Source of the DNA: Brachyhypopomus gauderio
Lineage: Eukaryota; Chordata; Actinopteri; Gymnotiformes; Hypopomidae
Assembly (NCBI RefSeq): GCF_052324685.1
Contig: NC_135228.1
Location: forward strand, 15,425,611 to 15,489,610
Direction: 5' to 3'
DNA length: 64,000 nucleotides
Below, piece by piece: positions 25,531 to 36,621 of the stretch; the first letter of the stretch is position 1, and each line of letters opens with the position of its first letter. A program made the translations under genes and the position numbers. The notes beneath the pieces were generated by a model. The model was not told the origin of the DNA. It searched no databases and saw only the letters and a program-made list of their open reading frames with translations.

Positions 25531-28413
25531 GCTTCTGCTGGTTCTGCATCTACTAGGTTTTTTTCTGCCTCTGTTATTCTCCCTCTCCTCATTGTCTCGC
25601 TCATCTTCTCACTGATCTCACCCTTCTGTCATGAGAAAAGAACTGAGACATAAAAGTGCATGTGATTTTGGTTTGGCATCATCAGGTCATGCTCACTAGA
25701 TGACAAGCTTGCAAACTGAGCAATTTGCCGGTTATCAGTGGCGGACTTAGCAATTTGGGGGCTCAAGGCGAATTTAGCTAGGGGGCCCATCAACATTAAT
25801 ATGCGAGAAATAAGTTAGCTAATCAGGGGGCCTCTACAGTGGGCTGCGGTGGGAGGGGCCCAAGGCAGTTGCCTAGCCACGCCTCTATGCAAAAACCGCC
25901 TCTGCCGGTTATATTTCTCATTTTACAAGCTTGTGCTGTGCAGGTAGCAGTATATGTTTTTGGTGGTTATAAGTGACTTATGTGTTGTTATGTGTCTTCA
26001 TTACCTTGAGTTCTGTGTTTCTTAACTTTCTGGATCATTATGTAAAACACTGCCAGTGTTAGTAGCTCTGATGACTTCACGTGGTTTGCGTTTGATGAGT
26101 TCAAGTGTTTGTTAAAAAGTTAAAAAGTAAAGCATCATGTTTTTCATACTTTTTACTTTTTAACCCCATGAGATATTACATTGGCACTAATTACATCCCT
26201 GATGTCCACCACTTAAACCACTGAAAGAATGGAACACCAAGAGATTTCTTACAGCCAATGCACCTTGTGTGTGAATATTTATATATACAGAGAGAGATTT
26301 TAAAAATTGTAGAAAAGTACACAAAGTTTCCAGAAAAACAGGACGTTTCAGACAGAGGTCCTTCATCAGCTGTGCAAGCAAAGCGCTTCACACTGTGTAC
26401 TTTGCTTGCACAGCTGATGAAGGACCTCTGTCTGAAACGTCCTGTTTTTCTGCAAACTTTGTGTACTTTATTACAATTTTTTATATCTCTACATATCTTA
26501 CCTAAGTACACTGCTGTTATATAAAAAAGGTACTTTACATAAGATTAGAAGATCTTTGCCAAGAAATAAGGATGTAATTTATTAGAATTAAAATAGATAT
26601 TAAAAGCAAGAGTTTAAAGAAAAAAAATTAAGAGTAATTAAATAAAGTAGGGGTTAAATGGTTTAAAATAATAACATTGAGAAAAATAAAATAAAATTAA
26701 AATAAGGAATATATTAAGAATTAGGAATAAAACAAATAATGATAATAATAATTGTGAATGAAACTGTAAATCAAAATTATGTCAACTGCAATGCCACAGT
26801 TGAGGTCAGTGTCACAGGAACTGTAGTAACAATATCTAACCTTCACCAAAAGTCTGGCCAAACAGGTTATCTTTGAAAACATCTAGCGCAGAGATCGCAT
26901 ATCTGCAAATTCATCAGTAAAATCTTATACAGTGCATGTTTGGCACATTTACAGTATATAAAATGTACTCTGTGGTATTTCTGCTTCTGATCAACACTGG
27001 AATGTGAGATATTACAGGCAGGCAGATCCAGGCTTAGTCTGAAATGTGCTGCTAGCATCATCACTGTAACAGCAGCGACCCAAAAAATATCAATATGAAA
27101 TACTATTTTAGAGGTGTCCTCTTCCACTACAGCGGATGAATGGGGGTGCTGTTGGCGATGTGGTAGACGGTTGTCTTTACAGAGGTGGTTGGGGTGCCAC
27201 AGGTGGTGGGGGCTTCTTAGATGAGGGTCTGAGAGATGGGGGTGGGGATGAGGCACTAGATGTAGGTGGAGGGGGAGCTGGACAGGTTTTTCCCCAGACT
27301 TGAGGGTTGGCTGACAAAGAAAGCGACGTGCCTTGTCCCAGCCGATACCAGCTTCTGCATTGTTACTGGGAGGTTCAGGAGTGAAGGGGGTTTGGAGATG
27401 GAGAACAATGTAGAGTCCTCATGGAGTTGTGGTGTTCCTGTAATCTGATAAGCTCCATTATGGCTCTCATCCGAGGTCTGCAGCTCCATCAGGGCATCCA
27501 CAGGGCGGGGAAAGATGTCGTGGCTCTGGAGTGATAATATCCAGTGGTGGAACTGGGTTCTCGGGTGCTTGTACCAGTATGTTGTCACTGGTGGGAGTAG
27601 ACAGATTGCGCACAGTTCTGCATCTCAGCTAATCAATTCCCTCTGTCCTAAAAGCAGTTTGAGCTTGTCATTAAATGCTGTTTGACCTACATCTTTTGAG
27701 TATCCATGTGCTTAGTCCGAGTAACCTTACGAAAGTATTTGCTGACCATGCAGGCAGAGGAACGCAACGCTTTCTAATTGTGCTGAAGAGCTTATAAGTC
27801 TATTTTGATATCTTGGACTCCTGCTGACATCTCTGAGTAGCCATGTTAGCTTTAGTTTTATCAGTAGATGAATAAGCATCGGTAGCTGGAGTAGAAGACA
27901 GGACTATATATAGCTCGTCCTTTGGGTTTGGCCCCAACCCGGACCCACTGGTCATTCCTGCCATCTGTGCTCACGGTAGCGGCTGTGTTCATGTCCACTG
28001 GCCTGGATCTGCGTGTCACCGTCGCTCACTTCTCCACTGAGCCACTGAGCCAACTCCCACACTCTGGAACTGCACAAGGCAATGCCGACTTTTAATAAGC
28101 TCCAAAAACGCTGTCATTTTCTGGAGGATATTGTCGCAGTTCTGACAGCACATGTGTTCAGAAACCTGAGGAGCCGTTTTCTGATGTGTTTATTTTAGCA
28201 TCCACCAGGGGTTTTCCAGTTTCAGTATATGTGGCAGTAAATTTGAAAAATATGAAAATAACAAGAAAATGCTACCAAATTTGACTCTGTGGTTCTTTGA
28301 ATTAATCTCAGATACCGTAAATGCAAAAATAACTTTTTGAAAGTAACTACTAATAGTAAATAGCAATAGTGGTAGTAAATAAAGAGTAGCAAATAGAAAA
28401 CAGAAAAGGAAGT

Positions 28414-28491
<78 letters not shown>

Positions 28492-29107
28492 ATCTATCTT
28501 ACAATGGACATGGTGACATCTAGTGGTGAAACGGAGGAACTGAACAGCTTCCCTGCTCCTGTCTCCACAGTTGTGGAGTGGATCCCCACTGAGGTGCGGA
28601 CAATAGTGGGCACAGTCACGGGCTACTGTTACACTATAGGCCAGATCATCTTAGCGGTGGTGGCGTACTACATCCGTGACTGGCGCTGGCTCACTCTGGC
28701 CGTCTCACTGCCTTTCTTCGCCTTCTTCCTCTACTCTTGGTTCGTATCACTTGCTCCCTAACAGAGACGTCCGCCATGCCTGATATTTCTATTTTTCTCA
28801 AATGACCACTTAGTATCTGGCATGTAATATCCAAATTATACAACTTATGTTAAGAATATGGTTTTCTAGCTCTCCATCACAAACGTGCTTCCATTTGATT
28901 GAGTAGTTCTCCGGTCTTGCAGGTGGTTTTTGGAGTCTGCAAGATGGCTTGTACTGAGTAAGAAGCCCGAGCAGGCAGTCAAGAACCTCAAAACTGTGGC
29001 TTTCATTAATGGACGTCAAACTGAAGGAGAAAAAATTAACTTGGAGGTGATGACAGTCAAAAGGCTCATTGCTAGCTTTGCAATAATCTAAATCGTTCTG
29101 TAAGCAG

Positions 29108-29167
<60 letters not shown>

Positions 29168-31043
29168 GTGCTGCAAGGGTCCATGAAGAAGGAAATGTCT
29201 TGCTCACAGAGCAAATACAGTGGTGTGGATCTAGTGCGTACCCGGACATTGAGAACCATCACATTATGTCTCAGTGCAGTCTGGTCAGTCACTACACTAC
29301 ATTGTCATTCTTTAAGACTGCGTGGAACATAGCTTTGTAATAATCACAATCATTCACTTCATTATTTTCTTTATTAATACTAATTCATGTTGTGAATTCT
29401 TGTTCTTCTAGGTTCTCTACAAGCTTTGCATATTATGGTCTATCCATGGACTTACAGAAATTTGGGGTGAACATATATTTGATCCAGGTGATCTTCGGGG
29501 CAGTGGACATTCCAGCCAAAGTCATAGTTACAGTAGCTATGAGTACAGTAGGGCGGAGATTATCCCAGTGTGCTGCACTCATAGTGTCTGGAGTCACCAT
29601 CTACATCAATCTGTTGGTGCCCTATGGTGAGGACGACATTCTGGACTTCCTAACATCACTGCTGCTGGGGAGTAGTACCTGTGCAAATGAATATTACAAT
29701 ATTAATATTCAATATTTTAATTATTTTAAAATATAATGTATTATTTTAATATATAATATATATATATTTATTAATAATGTAATATTATAATAGGAGTCTC
29801 CAAACTCCAAATAAGGTGTTGTGCATTCTTCAGTATCTTTCTGTCCTGCAGTATGTTGGACTTCTGTCCTTCTCTCTGATACTTTTCCTTGTGTCCAGAT
29901 CTGCAAATAGTGCGAACCACTCTAGCAGTGATCGGAAAGGGCTGTCTTGCTGCCTCGTTTAGCTGCTGTTACCTTTACTCTGGGGAACTGTACCCCACAG
30001 TGATCCGGTAATCCTCCTTCTCACTGTCATCACCGTCATTTTACCTAAAACAAACACACAGGCACACCTGCGTTATAAGGGATCTAAATTCAGTCTATAG
30101 TCTGGACTTACTGTCTCCCATGGAATGTTCATCTCTGTGACCCAAAAGTGATGAAAGTGATGTCATGGAAGAGGACTTCCAAACAGCAGCTGATTCTGCC
30201 TACATTTGAACCCTGACAGCCAGAACGGCATGGGATGGGTGACGATGATGGCGCGTTTTGGGGCCATGGTAGCGCCAATGGTGCTGCTGCTGGTTGAGGT
30301 GAAGGTGTGGCTCCCGGGTTTGATCTTTGGAGGCGTGCCCATCCTGAGTGGAATCTTCGCCTACTTCCTGCCTGAGACGCTCAATATTAACCTTCCTGAC
30401 ACCATCCAGGATGCTGAGGACTGGTGAGTTGTGAACACACCTGCTTCTCCACTCTATATCTATATCAGGTTTAACTGCTGGATTCTGATAACTATCACTA
30501 TTTCACTGTACAATTTTTTTCTCATATAAATACCCATTCTCATTAAATAGGATAAAAATACTTTAAAGACTTTTAATACTCTGTAAAATGGCTATAATCA
30601 ACTTCAGAGTTCTTTTTAACCTCTGCCACCAATGGAGTCTACAGTCTACAGAAGTCTCCGTCCAAGAACATGCGTTCATAGTGGACACCCTTCTGCCTCT
30701 TGCTTGCAAAATAATTAACAGTCAGCCACCAGACCATTTCCAAATCTTTTGTTGCTGAATAAAGAGGACAGAACAAACAAAATAAAACAAAACAAACATT
30801 TTTCTTTTTCACAGATGGATATTTAAATGGTGATAGCTATCAAAATTGACTTTTTTAGTCAATTGCCTCCAGCAGCGTTAACTTAAAACCAGGGTGAAAA
30901 GTATTAGAAAAAAGTTTTATTTATTTATCTGTTTATTTGTTTATTTTAGGGGTTCCAAAAAAGAACATTTTAAACATGATTCTACAAAAGAAGAACTGGC
31001 CCTAAAGGAGCAGGTTAACAGCACACAGAAGGAGGTAGCATGA
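24045..31043 (+). CDS. SLC22 family organic anion transporter (OAT1/SLC22A6-like), 561 aa
   Basis: Plasma-membrane organic-anion exchanger of the major facilitator superfamily. Exons: 24045-24440, 24567-24670, 25067-25221, 28571-28739, 28923-29046, 29168-29283, 29412-29626, 29899-30007, 30220-30423, 30950-31043; phases match, total 561 residues, normal for OATs. The start [17 protein letters not shown] is the OAT signature N-terminus. The first extracellular loop carries N-glycosylation sites (NFS, NGS) and cysteines. The MFS loop 2-3 motif is present ([13 protein letters not shown]), as are [19 protein letters not shown] and the [11 protein letters not shown] helix. The C-tail is lysine- and glutamate-rich. 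Exact orthology (SLC22A6, A8, A11/A12 or a fish-specific form) cannot be settled by eye. Linkage to rasgrp2 and pygm fits the human 11q13 OAT cluster. Intron 3 (3.3 kb) has taken in several repeats. Confidence 0.94.
25460..25526 (+). repeat. (CT)n microsatellite, SLC22 intron 3
   Basis: Near-perfect CT repeat, one TTTCT interruption. Confidence 0.95.
25736..25904. mobile_element. hAT-type MITE, 169 bp, with 8-base target duplication
   Basis: The ends CAGTGGCGGA and (inverted) CAGAGGCGGT form short terminal inverted repeats. The element is flanked on both sides by CCGGTTAT (25728-25735 and 25905-25912). An 8-base duplication with CAG-type ends is the hAT superfamily hallmark. No coding capacity. 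It lies in intron 3 of the transporter. Confidence 0.85.
26277..26500. mobile_element. long inverted repeat (foldback or MITE-like element)
   Basis: Two arms of about 65-100 bases are near-perfect reverse complements around a loop of about 16 bases (26386-26401). The left core has CAGGACGTTTCAGACAGAGG and the right core its reverse complement. The outer parts (TAAAAATTGTA with GTACAC, and GTGTAC with TACAATTTTTTA) match more loosely. No clear target duplication. Confidence 0.85.
28416..28487 (+). repeat. (AC)36 microsatellite upstream of SLC22 exon 4
   Basis: Uninterrupted AC array ending 83 bases before the exon 4 acceptor. Confidence 0.97.
29109..29166 (+). repeat. (TG)n directly at the SLC22 exon 6 acceptor
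   Basis: About 28 TG repeats end in TGTAG at 29167, and coding sequence begins at 29168 with V-L-Q-G-S. There is no conventional polypyrimidine tract between repeat and exon. Confidence 0.96.
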
Positions 31044-31227
31044 GACCTTACTCCATGGAAAGGGCGTAAGAGCGGGTTTGACATTGGGGGGGACACATTT
31101 GCTATCAAATCAAAGCCCGCCCTATCCTCTAAAAATATTACTATAAACTGATTCCACTGTAGGTAAGGTAGTTAATCACTGTATGCATAGTGACATAGAA
31201 CATTTGTGGAATTACGTTAAATTGCAA

Positions 31228-31240
31228 ATAAATAAATAAA
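31228..31240 (+). other. poly(A) signals of the SLC22 gene
   Basis: Overlapping AATAAATAAATAAA about 190 bases after the stop codon. Confidence 0.6.
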
Positions 31241-31457
31241 CAAAATACAACATTTTCTGTACTTATGTTTATTATTAGATAAATCCAAATTAAAGGACAC
31301 TTTATAAACTAAACAAGATACTCAATAATACATGATACCGTTGTCCACAAACTTTAAATAAATTATGCATGCAATGTATGGATTATATTCAGATATAACC
31401 AAAAAAAGATTGTATGCTCTCTCTAGGAGCTGAGCTTTAAGCATTTAGACCCACGGT

Positions 31458-31814
31458 CTATGCTAGAGAACCAAAATATTTTCTTTTCTTATCATTCACA
31501 GCTACAAATTCCTTGCAGATTGTCTTTTTATCCAACAAATCAAGCTTATTCTGATGGACATGACAGATAGCGACAAGGTTAAGTCTGTTTTGAGTCACTG
31601 TAGAGCGAAGCCACGTCTTGAGCCTGTGGAGGCCACTAAAACTTCTCTCTGCCTCAGAGAATGAAACAGGGACTACTAAAAGCAACCTGACCAGAGCTTC
31701 CACTTGCTCAAATAATCCACGTACCCTTGAAGGCAAAGCACGAATGATCTCTGCAGCCACTGCTCTGATACTGCACATTCTTTGTACCAGTATTCTCCTA
31801 ATAAGGTGATGCAT
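31458..31814 (-). pseudogene. hAT transposase C-terminal fragment (ZMYM1-like)
   Basis: A 118-codon open stretch ending in the hAT dimerisation motif: SFSEAERSFSGLHRLKTWLR followed by STVTQNRLNLVAICHVH. This is typical of the C-terminus of transposases annotated as zinc finger MYM-type 1-like. Nothing of the N-terminal zinc finger or catalytic core is present in the adjoining bases, so it is a remnant. Confidence 0.85.
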
Positions 31815-32322
31815 AATATTTAAAATAATATAACAGGTTTGATTATTATTATTATTATGTCTAAACTCTGTTGTATACTTACACTATCTCCAATCTTTTT
31901 TTTTTAACCCAGGAGCGTTGTGTCCTGTGGTTTTATTTTTTTCTTTGGTGGCATGCTGAAATGAAATGACAAAAAATGTATGTTAAGGTTTCTTGACTAT
32001 ACAAGACTAACATTAATGTTAGACAGTAAGGCTGTGTCCCAAACAGCACACTCTGGAACATTCAAACCATGGTGTCCTTTTATTTATTCGTTTGTTTATT
32101 TGTTATATTAAATTTTTTACACATTCAGTGTAGTAGCAGTCTGCAGTTTGGGACGTGGCCAGAGAGTAATGTAACTTTTCATTTCAGAGAGCTTTCTGAC
32201 AAGTGTTAATATAAACTAATATAAACGTTAGCTCACCCAAACCCTCCTAGTCTGTTACCATAACAGCACATTACAATAAAGCTGTTTTATTGTCATATAT
32301 ATGGTCATATAGTCACGGACGT

Positions 32323-32518
32323 AATTTGGGGGGGCCCGGTCCCCGGTCCCGGTCCCCTGCACTTTTTCAAAAGCCGGTTTTGGTCCCCTGCAGTTTTTAC
32401 GGTTAAAAAACAAATATTTAAATAGCGACGAATGCATGTTCCCCCCACTTTTTCAAAAGCCGGTTTTGGTCCCCTGCAGTTTTTACGGTTAAAAAACAAA
32501 TATTTAAATAGCGACGAA
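32323..32518. repeat. tandemly duplicated transposon-end block
   Basis: A block containing CACTTTTTCAAAAGCCGG and TTTAAATAGCGACGAAT occurs twice, at about 32360-32433 and 32446-32519. It follows ACGGACGTAATTTGGGGGG, which resembles a hAT element terminus. Probably the end of the element whose transposase remnant lies at 31458-31814. Confidence 0.7.
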
Positions 32519-32699
32519 TCAGGCACTAGGACCACGCAGAAAACGACCGCTCCGAGTTCTCGCGGTACTTTGGCCAGCATAACAAATGGTTTTCAAGTGG
32601 CTGGTGACACTGGCGATGGTGGGTGCCACTTCTGAGAGGCCGGTTACATTAGCGGTTGCCACTTCTAATCGGCATGTGCCGATTGCGGGTGACGAGGAG

Positions 32700-33120
32700 A
32701 GGAGGCAGTTAGTGATGGACAAAACAGTTCTTTTAGAATAGATGAACTGAATAATTAGAATCAGTTCACTAAAAGGATTCGTTCACCGAATCGTTCAGTG
32801 GCGAGTGTAAATTGTTGGGGTGGTGTTGGTGGTGGTGTGTAAAACGGATTATATTATATTATCCAGTGGTTGGCGCCAGAGCGAACTAGTAACTCATTGA
32901 ATCATAGATATGGATCAGAGGTAAATGAACTAGATTTTTTTTCGGCGTGAGAAATCGGATGTGTGGCATGAGAGCGTGTGAAGACCAGTGTTGGGAACGT
33001 TACTTTAAAAAAGTAATTATAGTTACTCACTACTTGTTCAAAAAGGTTAGTAACTGAATTACTCTATAATAAAAGTAACTCGTTACCAGGGAAAGTACCA
33101 AATTACATGACAAATAAAAT
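32700..33120. mobile_element. fragments of further hAT-like elements
   Basis: Two recognisable element heads: GTGATGGACAAAACAGTTC (about 32710) with paired GATTCGTTCACCGAATCGTTC, and CAGTGTTGGGAACGTTACTT (about 32988), a common fish hAT terminus. Boundaries and duplications are not clear. Confidence 0.55.
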
Positions 33121-33392
33121 AAATGACAAATTATGACTGGACAACAGACTTTTATTAAACCCAGTTGCACATGCCTTTAGATATGTTTTATCATAACTCT
33201 TAACATGCATGATGTAAGCATGAACTTTTAAACTTCTTCCTCTACACATTGAAATTAAAATAAAATTTTATAAAAGTTAAAATAAAATTAAATATTTCTC
33301 CTTATTTCAATTGCAAACAATATAATGTGCAAAACAAAAAGATCTTCTCAGTAAATACAGAGTGCAAACATCCTCACACGACACTGTGGTTT

Positions 33393-34200
33393 TCACAGCT
33401 TCACAAGGTCTTCAGCATCTCTGACATCGCAGCTGTCAAATGTGTCATGCTTTGGGTGTTTGGTCTTAACTCTGGACGGGTGAGAGCTGCTGTTATGGCA
33501 GCTTGCTGCTCGAGATAACGAGCCAGCATATCTAACGTGCTGCTCCATCGTGTCGTAATGACCATGATTAAAGTTGTGTGATGGCAAGTTTAGCTGTTTC
33601 TGCTTGGAAATTAACAAAGCTGTAGCCGTTGAACTCCGATGAAAAAAAGCAGCAATACGTCTCATCCGCCCGAGCAAACGGGTGATGCAGGGGACACAGA
33701 GGCCAGCTTGGGTTGCAAGATTTATAGTGTGCACAAAACACTTAATGTGCGGCTTCAAGCCCGCCTCACGCACAGCCACGTCTGCACTATCTTGGACTCT
33801 TCATAGAGGTTCGGGATCACTGTATGGGTAAAATGCGTGCGTGATGGGATGGTGTACTAGGTTCCATTGTGAGAAGGAGTCGCCAAAATCCTTGATTTTC
33901 TACCACAGAAAATGGCCTCATATCTGCTGCGATGAAAACACCTTATCGCTGTGGCGCTTGACTGTGGAAGTTAAGGTCCGAATGTGTTTGTCAGCGGTTT
34001 GTTGGTGTTTTCTTCACAGGTGCTGTTGTTAATTTGAGTACTGAGCTGTGGTGGTGCGGCATTATTTTCATACAATGTTTTCATATGGTCCGTGGCTTAT
34101 CAGTCACTCTCTTACCATTTATCATTTCCGCCGGGTACCCAAAATGCTGCCAAACAAACGATTTGAAAGTGGTGGGGGCATCTCCAATAGTAATACTTTT
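33393..34200 (-). pseudogene. ZBED-type hAT transposase, broken
   Basis: Minus-strand translation gives a BED-finger start (FKSFVWQHFGYPAEM, then KRVTDKPRTI, stop, KHC: a TGA replaces the first cysteine of the C-x2-C pair). Then comes a hAT core piece (AADMRPFSVVENQGF) and, after another stop, IKCFVHTINLATQAGL and LLGRMRRIAAFFHRSS. Several stops and an internal deletion show it is dead. The start of this remnant lies under 100 bases from the last recognised TIM-gene exon. Confidence 0.85.
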
Positions 34201-34278
34201 GGAGTATTTTCCCACGTCATTCTGGATGCTTGCTGTATCACAAATCTTTTAAGAATCAGCATTTTAGGTTTCACTTAC

Positions 34279-36621
34279 AATAACAACCTGCTTCTTCTTT
34301 TGTGCTTCCCTGTATGGAAAAGAATCATTCAGATTGAATTCTCAGCTGAATATAAATGAAATATATTCTATATCTCTTGCACACTGATAGAATTAATGTA
34401 CTCACACATTAGATAAATAGCAACAATCACCACAGTGAGCAAAACCAGTAGAACTGACACCACAATACCAGGAAGCTTATCATCCATGGTGTCAAACACC
34501 TTGATGAAACAGAATTAGACATTTAAAAGAGAAAAAAGCATACACACAACAAAGAGTCACTGGACATCATACATTATGTGTACTTACATTTTTACTGCTT
34601 TCAGGAAGAGATGTGATAGACTCGTTTACTGAGTTCCCTATTTTTTAACCAAAGGAAAAGAAAGGTTAAAAGAGATTAAGAAGTGGCATCAGTTGCATTC
34701 CACAAACACAATCACACACACACACACTATTAACTAAATTCTGTACCCCTTGCTGTTTCAGACTGGCTCCACGGTCTGGTAGTAGCAGTGTCAGTTATAT
34801 TCACTGGTGCAGTTGATACAGATTCTGTTTAGAAAAAATATATGTAACAAAATAGCAAAATCTATCAAAATCAAGCAAAATTGCCATTGTTTCATGAATT
34901 ATTAGCAAGGGTTTATAAAATATTTAGATGCTTATATGCAAAGCATGTTGAGTATGTTAATGACTCTAGATTAAACATTCTGTATTTAAATTATAAGAGC
35001 AAATATCTTAAAATACGTGAAGTTTCATTATACAACGTTTTTACTATATTCCATCCTGTCTGCTGCTCTGTGGTTCACCAAGCCTGGTTTCTTTTGTCAA
35101 AAGACAACAAAAGGGATGTAAAACATCATTTTAATAATCCTAAGTTATGGTGATACTAGATTTAGTCATGTCCTAAATTTAGTTACATTTAACGGAACCC
35201 TTATCAGGAATCACTGGTGCACTGGTTGCATATTTGGATTTGGTGTTGTTCAGACTAATTAACATAAGGTGTCAGACATGCTTCTCTTGAATTCTTACCT
35301 TGCATGATCTCTAAGCGGACTACGTTCTTTTCATCATTAAACCATCCAGGCACATGCACCCGACAGCCGTATATTCCAGAGTCGCTTTGCTTTGCTATGA
35401 GGATTGTTAAAGATACATCTCCGTTCTGTATGTCTCCAGGGAGTTGATACCTCTCAGATGTTTTTCGTGTCACTTTATCTCCATCTGTTGCAATAATTTC
35501 AGATCCACACCCAGTTGATGGTATTTCTCCTCTCATCCAGCATATCTCACATTTCCCAAGATTTATTGTGTTATACCTGCATGGGAGAGTGACCTTCTGG
35601 CCTTCAAAGCCATGAACTGTCATGCCCCTGCATGTGCATACTGGGTAGAGGGGAGGAGTGTTTTTAAAACATTTTGCTGTTTGAGATTTTAGAGCACTGT
35701 TGCAGTTCAGGTTCACAGGTTCTTCTGGAATAAAACTATTACCAGAGGTGTCAATTCCAGGTTCAGAATTCAGGCTAGATTTCCAATTAGTGCAATCCAG
35801 GTAAAATTAGTGGAATCGACACAATTTAGGAAGCCTGAGCAAAATCCTGGTGAGGATTTTTACTTTCTGAACCTGGAATGCCCATCTCTGACTATTACTA
35901 TCTAACCAAATACCAGGCAGTTGTGATACTTCCATTCTCTTCATTAAAGGTAACATAGAAATACCATTTTAAATAAGTCATTAAAATTACACAGTGCATG
36001 CAAGAAAAGCAAACCTAAATTAAACTTTATTTCATATTGTGTATTTTTTACTGTAACACATATTTGCAATATGTTCAATATTCCATTTTAATTCAACTTG
36101 TTATCTTTCATATAAATTATGTAACCAGTAGACCCTTATCTCAAAAATATATATCTGAATTTGAACACAATAGCTCAGGGGTCACCAACCTTTTTGAAAC
36201 TGGGAGCTACTTCTTGGATACCAATTATTGCGGAGGGCTACCAGATTAATACGCATCAATCGAACGAAAAGTTGGGGGGGAGCGAAAGTTGTTTAGCTGA
36301 GCTGGGGTGGGGGGTGCGTGTGCGAGTGTCAATTGCAACTGACCGCTAGCAACCGCGGACAATCTATAATAGTAGCAAAAACATAAACGATGCAGCGCTT
36401 TGGTGCATGGCACTATAGTTAGCTATTTTTAAAACAAGCCCGCGGGCTACTCATCACGTCCCCGCGGGCACCACGTTGGTGACCCCTGCAATAGCTGTAT
36501 ATCATAAAGCAACTAGTGTGCTAAGCTAAGCACTCTACCTGAACTTTATTGAATGGTTTCACCTACCTGTGAGGCAGTGAATAATCAAGAGTGAAGAGGA
36601 CCAGCTAAGAAGCATCTTCAT
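34279..36621 (-). CDS. TIM family (HAVCR/TIMD4-like) receptor, 3' end unresolved
   Basis: Single-pass cell-surface protein; TIM relatives bind phosphatidylserine on apoptotic cells. Exons in transcription order: 36567-36621 (signal peptide MKMLLSWSSSLLIIHCLT), 35299-35640 (IgV domain), 34747-34824 (Thr/Ser-rich stalk), 34589-34638 (approximate), 34413-34500 (approximate), 34279-34309. The first three exons end in phase 1, as usual for Ig genes. The Ig domain shows GQKVTLPCRY, DGDKVTRKTSERYQL, GDVSLTI, SDSGIYGCRV and the family ligand-pocket motif VPGWFND. The membrane helix is GIVVSVLLVLLTVVIVAIYL, followed by a basic WKHKRRSR tail start. Cysteines differ from the usual TIM set: YGC replaces YCC, and a GKCEIC pair is present. 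Further cytoplasmic exons were not found; hAT debris begins within 100 bases. Paralogue identity (HAVCR1, HAVCR2 or TIMD4) is open. Confidence 0.85.
36176..36488. mobile_element. hAT-type MITE, 313 bp, with perfect 8-base target duplication
   Basis: Terminal inverted repeats are CAGGGGTCACCAAC at the left and its exact complement at the right. Both flanks carry CAATAGCT (36168-36175 and 36489-36496). It sits in the first intron of the TIM-like gene. No coding capacity. Confidence 0.93.

Noticed and set aside
35160-35240. extra mucin-stalk exon of the TIM-like gene (ACCAGTGCACCAGTG)
   Set aside because: It resembles the real stalk exon but the only nearby acceptor gives an immediate stop; at best a decayed duplicate.
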